64,000 nucleotides of DNA from Bacillus massiliigorillae (GCF_000380245.2 NZ_HG428741.1:1540267-1604266); one strand, 5' to 3'; numbered from the stretch's first letter, positions 8,661 through 17,516 are shown. The notes: generated from the letters alone by a model not told the origin. A program made the numbers and translations.

Positions 8661-8670
8661 ATAAAACTCT

Positions 8671-8753
8671 GATTGTTCCTTCATAAAAATGAGCTTTATG
8701 AAGGAACAATCAATAAAAGCATGTTTCAAATAAATTGATGAAACATGCTTTTT
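8671..8753 (+). terminator. Two stacked hairpins after the DUF606 transporter
   Basis: The first has perfect 17-bp arms (8671-8687 and 8695-8711, GATTGTTCCTTCATAAA and its complement) with a 7-nt loop. The second (8716-8728 / 8739-8751) has 13-bp arms around AAAGCATGTTTCA and a T tail, making it the likely intrinsic terminator. Confidence 0.75.
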
Positions 8754-9020
8754 AATTTCCTTTCTAAAACGATGTGTTTCCTTTTTTAAAATTTAATGTT
8801 GGCATAATGATGATTCTTTGCATAATAACAGCGAAATCACATCACTTTATATTCAAAAATGCATATGGTTTTATTTTTAGGTTGATAAAACTGACTATTT
8901 AATATTGGCACGAGAATTGCATTAAATTAATAGCACTAGTGTTGAGTTAAATTATCATGTTAAGTGATCACAAACGGATAATAATCGTTTTTTATTCTTT
9001 TTGAAATGAGGTAGCTAATT

Positions 9021-9260
9021 ATGCCACTAATTGGATTAGCATGCGGTGTAATATTATTATTTTACTAATCGTATTTTTAAAACTGAATCCATTCCTATCT
9101 TTGATAATTTCAGCAATATTTGTTGGTATTTTTCAAGGTATGCCCCCAATAACTATTGTTAAATCGATTGAAGCAGGTCTAGGAGGTACTTTGGGCCATT
9201 TAGCCATTATTATTGGTCTTGGAGCTATTTTTGGAAAAATTAAGATCGGTGTAACAGACT
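9021..9260 (+). pseudogene. GntP-family gluconate permease, N-terminal stub
   Basis: From the ATG at 9021 the frame reads MPLIGLACGVILL, then shifts at the T run near 9060-9064, and the next frame continues LKLNPFLSLIISAIFVGI, FQGMPP and GLGGTLGHLAIIIGLGAIFGK. This is the opening of a GntP/gluconate:H+ symporter. After about residue 75 the similarity stops abruptly, so roughly five-sixths of the family's usual 440-450 residues are missing. One frameshift plus a large deletion make it non-functional. Confidence 0.75.
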
Positions 9261-9717
9261 TAATAGATAACACGTTTTACCCCTGTGAAGGATGAACATT
9301 GGCGAATGATTGGTTACATTATAGAAGAAAAGTACAAGGTTTACATAAAGCATTTACTGAATTATTGTGTTGTCCTCAATGCGTTGAGGTTAGTAACGGC
9401 TATACAAAAGATGAAATGAAGTCGCTTCTTTCGTAAGACAAGCGGTGTGTTATCTTTTATAAAAAGTTATCGTACTGCTTTTTTGATGTCCAATTACATA
9501 TATTAGGTATTAACCTAAAATACACAATTATTATATTTCAATTACACGTTAGCAAGACAATGGAAATGGGTAGATAAAATAGTAAGAAATAGCTGATTAA
9601 TTAAGGTTAATTAAAGAAGAAAGGCTTCAACCTTTAATATATTAGGCTATTTCCTAATATAAAATTGTGATATATTGGAAAAGTGAATTAGTAAAACACA
9701 CGAAAGAGTTGAGATAA
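9261..9717. other. Gene-free stretch after the GntP stub
   Basis: The deletion junction lies near 9250-9280. A coding-like scrap (KDEHWRMIGYIIEEKYK) follows but is not assignable. The rest is AT-rich with no recognisable signal apart from the region immediately upstream of 9718. Confidence 0.4.
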
Positions 9718-10548
9718 TTGACAGAAGAACAAATGACAAATCGGCCAAAAACGTATCAGTTAGATACCTTTAATGAGTTGCATGGTAGAGGAATGTCGAT
9801 AGAAGATATTTGTTTAATGTATATAAAGACGATAGAAGATGATTTTCATTTAACAATTGACGAAATAGTAGACTATTTACAATGCTCGGATCGCTACGTA
9901 AGAAATGAAATACTACCTTATGTAGAACATATCCGTATTAATCAAGTTGCTAGAAGTATGCTTATGAAGTATGCAAAGGAGCATGACGAACCGAATGAGC
10001 TTTATAAGAAACGTATTTTATTTTCTTTATCATCGTTTCATAAGTTTTTCTTGAAAAATACAATTTATAGCAAGGCTTATATTCGTTTCTATATGGCTGA
10101 TTTTGATTTTGAAGTGATGGAATAGCTGATTACTATTGTAAATGAGTATAATGCGAAATATGAAGAGAATTTAACTGTAGCAGAAGCATTACAAGATACG
10201 ATAGATGCTTTAAAATCAAAGGATTTTATAAATCATCTCATAAAGACTAAATTTGCTGTTCCTCCAGAAAGCTTGTTATCCGCTAATTATATAAAAGCAG
10301 AAAAGGGCATTAAATATGATGTGATTTTTTATAAATACACAGCAAATGCTGGACTGAATAAAGTGGAATTTGGCTCTGACAAGAACGGTAATCCTATTTT
10401 TGTTCGATATATAAAAAAAGAAATGGATGATAGATTTTTAGTCAAAATGTAAGTAACTTTATATGAGCATTTGCAACGATTATATGGTGATGAGATGAAA
10501 AGCTGGTTATTAGAAGAAACAAAAAATAAATTATTGAAAGTTATATAG
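9718..10548 (+). pseudogene. Unknown gene interrupted by two in-frame stops
   Basis: One frame stays coding-like from the TTG at 9718 to the TAG at 10546-10548 but is broken by TAG at 10123-10125 and TAA at 10450-10452. The first part (135 aa) is helical and charged, with a possible helix-turn-helix (LTIDEIVDYLQCSDRYVRNEIL, residues about 41-62). The second reads on without interruption (LITIVNEYNAKYEENLTVAE ... YDVIFYKYTANAGLNKVEFG ... KEMDDRFLVKM), and a short tail follows. Continuity of frame argues for one ancestral gene of about 276 codons rather than three small ones. I do not recognise it; a plasmid- or phage-type DNA-binding protein is possible. Confidence 0.55.
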
Positions 10549-10561
10549 GGTAGGTACAGGT

Positions 10562-10741
10562 ATGGTTAGGCTTGATAAAAAAACGATTGAATTATTAGAA
10601 AGTAGAAATTTGGAGTTAAATAATTTCACTGCTCGCATTAGCGTTGAATGTAATGGTTATAGTGATGACGAAAAGGATCATACAACTTTTGAAGTGACTT
10701 TTCATGAAGAAGCAGAAGAAATAGAACAAATTGGCTCTTGA
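10562..10741 (+). CDS. Small acidic ORF, probably the 5' part of the next gene
   Basis: 59 codons beginning MVRLDKKTIELLESRNLELN, with a GGGTAGGTACAGGT-type weak site upstream. The second half is a beta-rich acidic segment (ARISVECNGY, HTTFEVTFHEEAEE). Its TGA overlaps the next start as TGATG. A single missing T near 10736-10739 would join it in frame to the downstream ORF, so the two are more likely one frameshifted gene of about 260 codons than a coupled pair. Confidence 0.4.
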   Translation: MVRLDKKTIELLESRNLELNNFTARISVECNGYSDDEKDHTTFEVTFHEEAEEIEQIGS

Positions 10742-11346
10742 TGTATGACGCAACTAAAATGAGTGCAGCTGATATTCGGGAATGTGCAGATAACTTGGAA
10801 TTTAGTTTGTATCAAGCGGTATCATCAGTCCGCATCTATCCAACAAAAGCCGATACTAAATTTGATGAAATGCATGGCTTTGAAAAGGATAATGAGAATA
10901 CAGATATATTGCTTTATAAGGAGTATTTCAAAGAAATGGGGCTACCATTCCCATCACCTTATCCAGAAGAATTTCAACATGGTGTATTTGAAGGGAAGCC
11001 ATATAATGCCCAAACCGAAAGCGTATATGGAAGAATCCTTGTTTTGCAAGATTGGGAGCTGAAAAATGAATATAAAACAAATGCTATTATCAAGGTATTA
11101 TTTAGTAGCATGATGAAGGGTTTTTATTCGTTAGGACAAGATTGGATCATCTTTAACCCGAATGTAGCGGAAAACTACATGAAGGAAATGAATTATTTGT
11201 ACCATACGAAAAAATCATATGAGAACTTCTTGGAGAAACAGGGGTTTATAAAGACATATGGTAGGTTGCATGATGGTGACTATTGTTATTGCTACCATAT
11301 ACAAAATAGATTGGATAAGCCCACTTTATCATTTTTTACAAACTAA
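10741..11346 (+). CDS. Hypothetical protein, 201 aa
   Basis: Family not recognised. It begins at the ATG at 10741 (TTG at 10738 is an alternative) with no separate ribosome site, overlapping the preceding small ORF. The N-terminal part is helical (SAADIRECADNLEFSLYQAV). The C-terminal half (YGRILVLQDWELKNEYK ... VLFSSMMKGFYSLGQDWIIF ... ENFLEKQGFIKTYGRL) has the strand/helix rhythm of an acetyltransferase-like fold, but no firm acetyl-CoA motif is present. It sits in a block of broken genes and may itself be the 3' part of a frameshifted gene. Confidence 0.5.
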   Translation: MYDATKMSAADIRECADNLEFSLYQAVSSVRIYPTKADTKFDEMHGFEKDNENTDILLYKEYFKEMGLPFPSPYPEEFQHGVFEGKPYNAQTESVYGRILVLQDWELKNEYKTNAIIKVLFSSMMKGFYSLGQDWIIFNPNVAENYMKEMNYLYHTKKSYENFLEKQGFIKTYGRLHDGDYCYCYHIQNRLDKPTLSFFTN

Positions 11347-11375
11347 TTATAACTTATGGGAAATGAGGTTACAGA

Positions 11376-11972
11376 ATGGCTGATTTTGATGCTTTAATTG
11401 ATTTACCAGATGATAAGGTATACGAAGATTTCTATGCAGAATATCCAAAATTAAAAGAATTACTTAGTTATCCAGATTTTATTGATAGTTTTGGTGACGA
11501 TTTTACAAAAATCAATTTTCATTGTGTAAATGTCATATTTCTATGGAGAAGTTTCGAGGATCATTACAAAAAGTTAGTAAACTCGTTTCATAATAATGGC
11601 ATAACGACCAATTTTGAAGCCACCGTTTAGTTCGTTATTTTTACGCTGATGCTATTAGCTTAAGAGATGTTATTGGTAACGCTATTGATAAACAGAATTG
11701 GAAAAAGATTGAAAAATTTTTTTGTGCTGGACTTTTCGAAATTTGATGAATCGAAAATTAAGATTATAAGAAATCAAATACTGCATGATGGGGTATTAGG
11801 TATTTTAAGTCATTATAAAGAAGCATCTATTTCACATAGTGATTTAGCTGCACCACCTAGCAATATCGCACAGTTTTATTACATTGATGATTCAGGTTTC
11901 AAATATTATATAAATCGTGCAATTGTGACGGATCATTGTCATAAGACAATTAAAACTATATTCTCGTTTTAG
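11376..11972 (+). pseudogene. Frameshifted protein with a HEPN-like RNxxxH motif
   Basis: Two ORFs (11376-11630 and from about 11667) plus an intermediate out-of-frame segment (RLVRYFYADAISLRDVIGNA, then DKQNWKKIEKFF) make one continuous protein if two compensating shifts, near 11627 and in the T run near 11722, are reversed. The reconstructed protein is about 195 residues and carries IIRNQILHDG. The R-N-x3-H core is the catalytic signature of HEPN ribonucleases, common in toxins and abortive-infection proteins. The start ATG at 11376 is preceded by GGGAAATGAGG. As it stands it is non-functional. The HEPN assignment rests on one motif and on helicity. Confidence 0.5.
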
Positions 11973-12230
11973 ATTAATAAAAGCAATTGCTGAAAATACT
12001 ACATTGAAAGGAAATAGTGTGGATTTAGTAACTGTTGCCCAGGCATTACATTGGTTTGATAAAAAAACATTCAAAATCGAATGTCAACGGATTTTGAAAC
12101 AAAAGACAAATGTTGATCTTGTTTGGAATAGCAGAGATTTAACTAGTCCGATTATTAAAGCGAATGCAGAAATTTGCCAAAAGACCTGTTCAAATTTTAA
12201 TGAAAAATATGTTGATTACTATTTTAGAAT
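11973..12230 (+). pseudogene. Class I SAM methyltransferase, internal fragment
   Basis: The frame reads RLIKAIAENTTLKGNSVDLV followed by TVAQALHWFDKKTFKIEC and LVWNSRDLTSPIIKANAE. These are motifs III-IV and the following region of a methyltransferase-11-type enzyme, where the DLVTxAQAxHWF segment is characteristic. The SAM-binding first motif and the C-terminus are both absent. The fragment is welded to the HEPN-like remnant at its 5' end and runs into the promoter of the LacI regulator at its 3' end. It is debris, not a gene. Confidence 0.65.
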
Positions 12231-12245
12231 AGATTATAATGAGGC

Positions 12246-12259
12246 TGTAAACGGTTACA
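12246..12259. promoter_or_regulatory. LacI-type operator, copy 1
   Basis: TGTAAACGGTTACA, 35 bp before the regulator's start codon. One of four TGTAANCGNTTACA-like boxes in this locus; the position fits autoregulation. Confidence 0.7.
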
Positions 12260-12293
12260 TCCATTTTATTAATTGTAAGGAAGGATGCTTAGA

Positions 12294-13274
12294 TTGGCAA
12301 CAATTAAACAAGTTGCAAAGCTAGCTGGTGTTTCTGTAGCGACAGTTTCTCGCGTATTAAATAACAGTGGCTATGTACAAGTGGATACTAGAAAAAAGGT
12401 AGAGGAAGCTATTCATAAATTGGAATATATTCCGAATGAAGTAGCACGCTCTTTATATAAGAAAGAATCACGTTTAGTAGGGTTACTATTACCTGATATT
12501 ACGAACCCTTTTTTTCCTGAGTTAGCTCGTGGTATAGAAGATGAGCTTCAGAAAGAAGGTTTTTACCTCTTATTTGGTAATTGTGATGAAAAGTTAGAAA
12601 AAGAGCTGAATTACATACAAACTTTTGTACAAAATAATGTGGTTGGTCTTATTTCAGCTATAAATTTAGCGGATAAATCTAATTATGAGAATTTGTCTAT
12701 CCCAACGGTTTTCTTAGATCGTGGTTCAGAAAGTGAGTATTCTGTTTTTTCTGATGCCAAAGAAGGAGGAAGAATAGCGGCTCGTGAATTAATTAAACGA
12801 GGAAGTGAAAAAATAACAGTCTTAAAAGGACCATCTCATGTACTCCCTGCTCAGGAGCGTTTTCAAGGGACTATTGAAGTCTTAGCTCAATCTAATGTGG
12901 ATTTTCAAGTGATTTCGACAGCATCTTTTTCATTCCAAGAAGCAAAGACATGGGCGAAAGAAATATTTAAAAAGTACCCAGATACCGATGGTATTATTGC
13001 AAGTAATGATATTACAGCTACCGCTATACTTCATGAAGCTCTTATACAAGGAAAAATAGTACCTGATGAACTTCAAATTATTGGGTATGATGATATACAA
13101 CAAAGTAGTTTATTATTTCCATCTTTATCTACGATTAGACAGCCTATTTATGAGATGGGAAAAGAAGCTGCTAAATTACTGATAAGTTTAATAAAAAGAC
13201 AAATAATTGAAGAATCTCAAATTAAGTTATCGGTATCTTTTGTAGAACGTAATACAACAAGGAAGGAGACATAA
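12294..13274 (+). CDS. rbsR: LacI-family regulator (RbsR-like)
   Basis: 326 residues. The N-terminal LacI helix-turn-helix is complete (TIKQVAKLAGVSVATVSRVL, then NNSGYVQVDTRKKVEEAI and the hinge helix IPNEVARSL). The periplasmic-binding-protein-like core follows (VGLLLPDITNPFFPELARGI; DGIIASNDITATAIL; IIGYDDIQQSSLLFPSLSTI). The start is taken as TTG at 12294, which gives the family's usual MATIK opening and good spacing from AAGGAAGG; an ATG at 12285 abuts that site. The gene ends 2 nt before ribokinase, so the two form an operon. Operators before it, before the hydrolase and before the transporter suggest it governs ribonucleoside and ribose use. Ribose as effector is inferred from the ribokinase partner. 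Confidence 0.85.
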   Translation: MATIKQVAKLAGVSVATVSRVLNNSGYVQVDTRKKVEEAIHKLEYIPNEVARSLYKKESRLVGLLLPDITNPFFPELARGIEDELQKEGFYLLFGNCDEKLEKELNYIQTFVQNNVVGLISAINLADKSNYENLSIPTVFLDRGSESEYSVFSDAKEGGRIAARELIKRGSEKITVLKGPSHVLPAQERFQGTIEVLAQSNVDFQVISTASFSFQEAKTWAKEIFKKYPDTDGIIASNDITATAILHEALIQGKIVPDELQIIGYDDIQQSSLLFPSLSTIRQPIYEMGKEAAKLLISLIKRQIIEESQIKLSVSFVERNTTRKET

Positions 13275-13276
13275 TA

Positions 13277-14161
13277 ATGGTTAAAGTAACAGTCATTGGC
13301 AGTTCCTCTATGGATCTAGTTGTAACTTCTGGGATACGTCCCGGAGTAGGAGAAACTGTGTTAGGTGATTCTTTTAAAACTGTTCCGGGAGGAAAAGGGG
13401 CAAATCAGGCCGTTGCAGCTTCTCGTTTAGGGGCAGATGTAACAATGATTGGTTGTGTCGGTGAAGATCAGTATGGTGAAGTGATAATAAGTAACTTAAT
13501 ACAGAATGGTGTTTGTACAGATTATGTAAAAGCAGTTACTGGTGTTGAAAGTGGTACAGCTCATATCATCTTAGCAGAGCAAGATAATAGCATTATTGTA
13601 ATAAAGGGGGCGAATGATTATGTTACTCCAACGTACGTTCAACAGGCTTTGAAAGTGATTATTGACTCAGATATTGTAATTGTTCAACAAGAGATTCCAG
13701 AAGAAACGGTTGAGTATGTTTGTGAAGTATGCGAGGTAAATGGAGTTCCTTTATTACTGAATCCTGCACCTGCTCGATCTTTAAAGAAAGAAGTGGTAGA
13801 AAAAGCTACATATTTAACACCTAATGAACATGAAGTAGCTATTCTATTTATGGGTGCTAGTCAATCCGAAATGTTACAGCAGTATCCAAATAAATTGTTT
13901 ATTACTGAGGGTGAAAAAGGAGTCCGATATTTTAATGGAAAAGAAGAAGTACTAGTTGCTACATTCCCTGTTCAAGTAATAGATACAACTGGGGCTGGAG
14001 ATACATTCAACGCAGCTTTTGCTGTTGCACTTGCTGAAGGCAAGGAATATACACAAGCATTAAAATTTGCAAATCGTGCTGCTTCTTTATCAGTTACAAA
14101 ATTTGGAGCACAAGGTGGAATGCCTACTCGTCAAGAAGTAGAGGCTTGCCTGAATAAATAG
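13277..14161 (+). CDS. rbsK: Ribokinase (PfkB family)
   Basis: 294 residues, the normal length. Substrate-binding N-terminal motifs (GSSSMDLVV, then VPGGKGANQAVAASRLG) and the PfkB C-terminal signature with the catalytic base (DTTGAGDTFNAAFAVALAEG, Asp of GAGD at about residue 240) are intact. It phosphorylates D-ribose to ribose 5-phosphate using ATP. It is the second gene of the regulator-kinase operon, 2 nt after the LacI gene, with AAGGAGA upstream. No rbsDACB transporter is present; ribose is more likely supplied inside the cell by the nucleoside hydrolase encoded just downstream. Confidence 0.92.
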   Translation: MVKVTVIGSSSMDLVVTSGIRPGVGETVLGDSFKTVPGGKGANQAVAASRLGADVTMIGCVGEDQYGEVIISNLIQNGVCTDYVKAVTGVESGTAHIILAEQDNSIIVIKGANDYVTPTYVQQALKVIIDSDIVIVQQEIPEETVEYVCEVCEVNGVPLLLNPAPARSLKKEVVEKATYLTPNEHEVAILFMGASQSEMLQQYPNKLFITEGEKGVRYFNGKEEVLVATFPVQVIDTTGAGDTFNAAFAVALAEGKEYTQALKFANRAASLSVTKFGAQGGMPTRQEVEACLNK

Positions 14162-14213
14162 ATAGTTAAAGAACTCTATATATAATATGAAATAATTTTT
14201 TTTCTGATTCGCC

Positions 14214-14366
14214 AGTAACCGGTTACATAAGGGAAAATATTTTATCAACATCACGTGTTAAGAGATGATTCTATGTATTTTACTATTCAAGTGTCAATGT
14301 TCTAGTTTAAGAGACTTTGCATTGCACTTCTCTTAATATGACGTTTTCTTAGTGTAATCGTTTATA
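14214..14366. promoter_or_regulatory. Two LacI-type operators before the nucleoside hydrolase
   Basis: AGTAACCGGTTACA at 14214-14227 and TGTAATCGTTTATA at 14353-14366. The second lies 32 bp before the start codon. The two are 139 bp apart centre to centre, a distance that would allow DNA looping. Confidence 0.65.
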
Positions 14367-14397
14367 TATATACAGTATTACAAGGAGGAGTAACGTA

Positions 14398-15294
14398 ATG
14401 AGAAGAATACCAATTATTATTGACACAGATCCTGGTATTGATGATGCTGCAGCAATAGGATTAGCTTTTTACAGAGATGAACTAGATGTGAAATTAATTA
14501 CGACAGTAACAGGAAATGTAGACATTAATAACATAACATCGAACGCCTTGAAACTTTTAACATTTTTTGATAAAGATATTCCAGTAGCTAGAGGTATGGA
14601 GACGCCTTTATTGAAGCCGGTAGAGGGAAGTGGAGTTCATGGTGAAACAGGAATGGATGGCTATAATTTCCCTGAACCTACACGTACAATTGTTCGAGAG
14701 CATGCAGTTGAAGCAATACGTTCTATGTTAGAGAAATCGGAAGAGAAAGTTACAATTGTGCCAATTGGACCATTAACAAATATTGCAGTATTGCTTTTAA
14801 TGTATCCTCAATTGAAAAATAAAATTGAGAGAATAGTATTAATGGGTGGTTCTTTATCGGGTGGAAATATGAATGGTCCTGCTGAGTTTAATATGTGGGC
14901 AGATCCGCATGCCGCAAAAATTGTATTAGAATCCGATTTGGATATCGTAATGATTGGTTTGGATGTTACATTGAAAGCGCTTATTGGGGAAGATGAGTTA
15001 TCGAAATGTCAAAATAAATCAGCTGAAATGTTTAACGCAATCTTCCATCATTATAGAGATGGTGATATGGAACGGGGAGTAGTTATGCACGATTCATGTA
15101 CAATTGCGTATCTAACAAAGCCTGAAATGTTTAGAATTGAGCGTAGACATGTGAAGGTAGTCACAGAAGGTCCTGCAAGTGGTATGACAATGGAAATGCC
15201 AGAAGAAGAAGAAATGAATTTAAATGTTGCAGTCGGAATTGATTCTGATGCATTTCAAGAATGGTTTCTTGAGACATTAAATAAAATGATCTGA
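14398..15294 (+). CDS. Inosine/uridine-preferring nucleoside hydrolase
   Basis: 298 residues. The N-terminal calcium-binding signature of the family is clear (IIIDTDPGIDDAAAIGLAF, D-x-D-x-x-x-D-D), as are GPLTNIAVLL, the MGGS motif and a C-terminal MHDSCTIAYL segment with the conserved Asp ligand. It cleaves ribonucleosides to base and ribose in the cytosol. It is close to RihC/IunH-type enzymes, but base specificity cannot be read. CAAGGAGGAG precedes the ATG. It has its own promoter with two LacI-type operators. Ribose released here would feed the upstream ribokinase, and the next gene imports nucleosides. Confidence 0.9.
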   Translation: MRRIPIIIDTDPGIDDAAAIGLAFYRDELDVKLITTVTGNVDINNITSNALKLLTFFDKDIPVARGMETPLLKPVEGSGVHGETGMDGYNFPEPTRTIVREHAVEAIRSMLEKSEEKVTIVPIGPLTNIAVLLLMYPQLKNKIERIVLMGGSLSGGNMNGPAEFNMWADPHAAKIVLESDLDIVMIGLDVTLKALIGEDELSKCQNKSAEMFNAIFHHYRDGDMERGVVMHDSCTIAYLTKPEMFRIERRHVKVVTEGPASGMTMEMPEEEEMNLNVAVGIDSDAFQEWFLETLNKMI

Positions 15295-15327
15295 TTTTGT
15301 TATATTTGAAAGGTATGTATGTTGTTT

Positions 15328-15341
15328 TGTAAACGATTACA
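15328..15341. promoter_or_regulatory. LacI-type operator, copy 4
   Basis: TGTAAACGATTACA between the nucleoside hydrolase and the nucleoside transporter, 72 bp before the transporter start. It closely matches copy 1. Confidence 0.7.
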
Positions 15342-15412
15342 TTTTCGTGCATACTTTCATCACTTTTTTGACAGCAAGTGCTCTAAACAAAATTGAAAAA
15401 AAAGGTGATAAA

Positions 15413-16609
15413 ATGAAGTTTATTATTTTCATTCTATGTTTAATAGCCATTTTTTTATTAGCGTATCTAGTTAGTTTCGACCGAAAAATGGTTAAAAAGA
15501 AACTTGTTACAATCGCTATAATTATTGGAATTCAAATATTATTAGCATTTACTTTCCTTCATACAACTATTGGTATAAAAATTATTGGTGGAGCATCAAA
15601 AGCGTTTGAGAAATTGCTTGGTTATGCTAATGTCGGAATTGAATTCGTATTCGGTGGCATGATTGAAGGTGGATTGGCAACTTTCGTATTAACAGCATTG
15701 CTTCCAATTGTATTTATTTGTGCATTGCTTGGTATTTTACAGTATTTCAAAGTTCTTCCTTGGTTTATTAAGATTATGGGATTTTTACTTAATAAAATTA
15801 GTAGACTTGGAAAGTTAGAATCATATAGTGCTATAAGTGCGGTTATTATTGGTATGACAGCTGTGTTTGTATCAATTAAAGATATCCTTCCGAAATTAGG
15901 AAAGAAACAGATGTATTCGATTGCAGCTTGTTCAATATCAACGGTAGATTTAAGTATCGTTGGTGCATACATGAATATAATCGATCCAAAATTTGTTATT
16001 CTAGCTATTGTTTTAAATTTGTTCAGTGTGTTTGTTATCCTTTCTATCATCAATCCATATAATTCAGATGAAGAAAATGATGTCCTTGCCATTGTAAATA
16101 ATCCAACGGAAAAAGATGAACGTGGATTTTTTGAAGTGTTATCTGATTACATGATGGACGGTTTCAATTTAGTGCTAGCAATTGTAGCGATGTTATTAGG
16201 TTTTGTGGCATTAATCGCTTTCTTAAATGGCGTGTTTGATGGTATTTTCGGTGTGGATTTTCAAACGATTCTTGGTTATATCTTTGCTCCTATCGCCTTT
16301 CTTCTTGGTGTACCATGGGACGAAGCAATTCGATTTGGAGGCTTAATTGCTACAAAACTTCTTTCAAACGAATTTGTGGCAATGACAAGTTTTATGGAAA
16401 TGAAGGATTTATCTGAGAGATCAATTGGCATTATCTCAGTATTCTTAGTATCATTTGCAAACTTTGGATCTGTTGGTATGATCATCGGTGCATTAAAAGG
16501 ATTATGCCCTGATCAAAGTAAAGTGGTAGCTGGATTTAGTATGCGTCTACTATATGGAGCGACTTTAGTAAGCTTCTTATCAGCTGCAGTTGTTGGTTTA
16601 GTTCTATAA
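15413..16609 (+). CDS. Concentrative nucleoside transporter (NupC/CNT family)
   Basis: 398 residues with about ten membrane helices. Family landmarks include the region around GLATFVLTALLPIVFICAL, the KLESYSAISAVIIGMTAVFV stretch, and the C-terminal LLSNEFVAMTSFMEM and SFANFGSVGMIIGAL segments where CNT proteins bind nucleoside and Na+/H+. It imports ribonucleosides. The ATG at 15413 is set by AAAGGTGAT; the open frame extends upstream without a site. An operator lies in front, and PnuC lies downstream behind a structured leader. It feeds the hydrolase and ribokinase above. Confidence 0.88.
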   Translation: MKFIIFILCLIAIFLLAYLVSFDRKMVKKKLVTIAIIIGIQILLAFTFLHTTIGIKIIGGASKAFEKLLGYANVGIEFVFGGMIEGGLATFVLTALLPIVFICALLGILQYFKVLPWFIKIMGFLLNKISRLGKLESYSAISAVIIGMTAVFVSIKDILPKLGKKQMYSIAACSISTVDLSIVGAYMNIIDPKFVILAIVLNLFSVFVILSIINPYNSDEENDVLAIVNNPTEKDERGFFEVLSDYMMDGFNLVLAIVAMLLGFVALIAFLNGVFDGIFGVDFQTILGYIFAPIAFLLGVPWDEAIRFGGLIATKLLSNEFVAMTSFMEMKDLSERSIGIISVFLVSFANFGSVGMIIGALKGLCPDQSKVVAGFSMRLLYGATLVSFLSAAVVGLVL

Positions 16610-16616
16610 GTTAGTT

Positions 16617-16671
16617 AAGCTACGGTGGCGGAAGCAGTACTCTTGAATAGCCGTTTGATAGGATGTAGCTT
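16617..16671 (+). promoter_or_regulatory. Structured leader before pnuC (candidate RNA switch)
   Basis: The gap between the nucleoside transporter and pnuC is closed by perfect 7-bp arms AAGCTAC (16617-16623) and GTAGCTT (16665-16671). Inside, CGG/CCG and GGC/GCC pairings are possible, and the element ends about 6 nt before the pnuC ribosome site. Compact NAD+-sensing riboswitches are known upstream of pnuC in streptococci, but I cannot match this sequence to that consensus. It may be only a processing or attenuation hairpin. Confidence 0.35.
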
Positions 16672-16694
16672 TAAAATTAGGAGGAAAGTAGAAA

Positions 16695-17363
16695 TTGGGA
16701 AAAATTTTGAGACATCCACTATTTATTATTTGCGCTAGTTTATTAGCTGTCATTGTAGGATGGATGGTTCATTCTCCCATACTAGATATCATTGTATCTG
16801 TATTTGGTATGGTACATGTTTGGTTATTAATGAAAGAGAAGATGGCTAATTTTATCTTTGGAATTCTTGCGTTCGGTAGCTATGTGTATATTTATATTTC
16901 GTCAGGATTAAATGCAATGGCAGTGGTTGCTTTTGTGCAAACAGCGTTTCTTATATATGGCTGGTATTTTTGGACGAAAAATAAGAAAGGAAATGAAGTT
17001 CCTGCAACGAATCGATTCACTCGTAAACAATTAATGTTTTGGGCCACAGGAATGGGGGTTGCTTGGATCCTTTGGGGTTTACTTGAAAAGTATGTGTTTC
17101 ACGGTTCACTACCTTTCTTAAACAGTTTAACCGCTGTATTGAGCTTAACGGCTGAATATTGGCTAAGTCGTAAGTATCTTGAGAATTGGCACCTCTGGAT
17201 TATTGCCGATGCGATAGCTGTACTTACAGTTTTCTTAAGCGGTTTATATCCAATGGTTATATTAATGGGTATTAATACATTACTTTCTATACAAGGTTTA
17301 CGCGAATGGAGGGCAAACGAAGGTAAAGAAATGAATAAAGAGAAAATAACTCAATTTGTGTAA
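16695..17363 (+). CDS. pnuC: PnuC-family nicotinamide riboside (or related) transporter
   Basis: 222 residues with seven or eight hydrophobic helices. PnuC hallmarks are present: the FGILAFGSYVYIYISSGL segment, QTAFLIYGWYFW (the W-x-x-W-type substrate-stacking region) and WHLWIIADAIAVL near the C-terminus. PnuC proteins facilitate uptake of nicotinamide riboside or related vitamins, which are trapped by phosphorylation. The start is TTG at 16695, fixed by TTAGGAGGAAAG. It lies 85 nt after the nucleoside transporter and before a strong terminator, so it probably belongs to that unit; the context makes a nucleoside-like substrate plausible. Confidence 0.85.
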   Translation: MGKILRHPLFIICASLLAVIVGWMVHSPILDIIVSVFGMVHVWLLMKEKMANFIFGILAFGSYVYIYISSGLNAMAVVAFVQTAFLIYGWYFWTKNKKGNEVPATNRFTRKQLMFWATGMGVAWILWGLLEKYVFHGSLPFLNSLTAVLSLTAEYWLSRKYLENWHLWIIADAIAVLTVFLSGLYPMVILMGINTLLSIQGLREWRANEGKEMNKEKITQFV

Positions 17364-17474
17364 TGATAAATTGTTCATAGCATTAAGAAGAAAAGAGCAA
17401 AGTAAAGACAGATTCTACTGAATGATTCCGTAAATGAAAGTAAAGAAGAATCAGAACAATCATTGTGATGAGTA

Positions 17475-17516
17475 AAAGATTGGGAGATAAACAGATTAGC
17501 TATCTCCCATCTTTTT
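17475..17516 (+). terminator. Terminator of the nucleoside/pnuC unit
   Basis: AAAGATTGGGAGATA pairs with TATCTCCCATCTTTTT (one A unpaired), with an 11-nt loop and a T tail. Confidence 0.75.
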
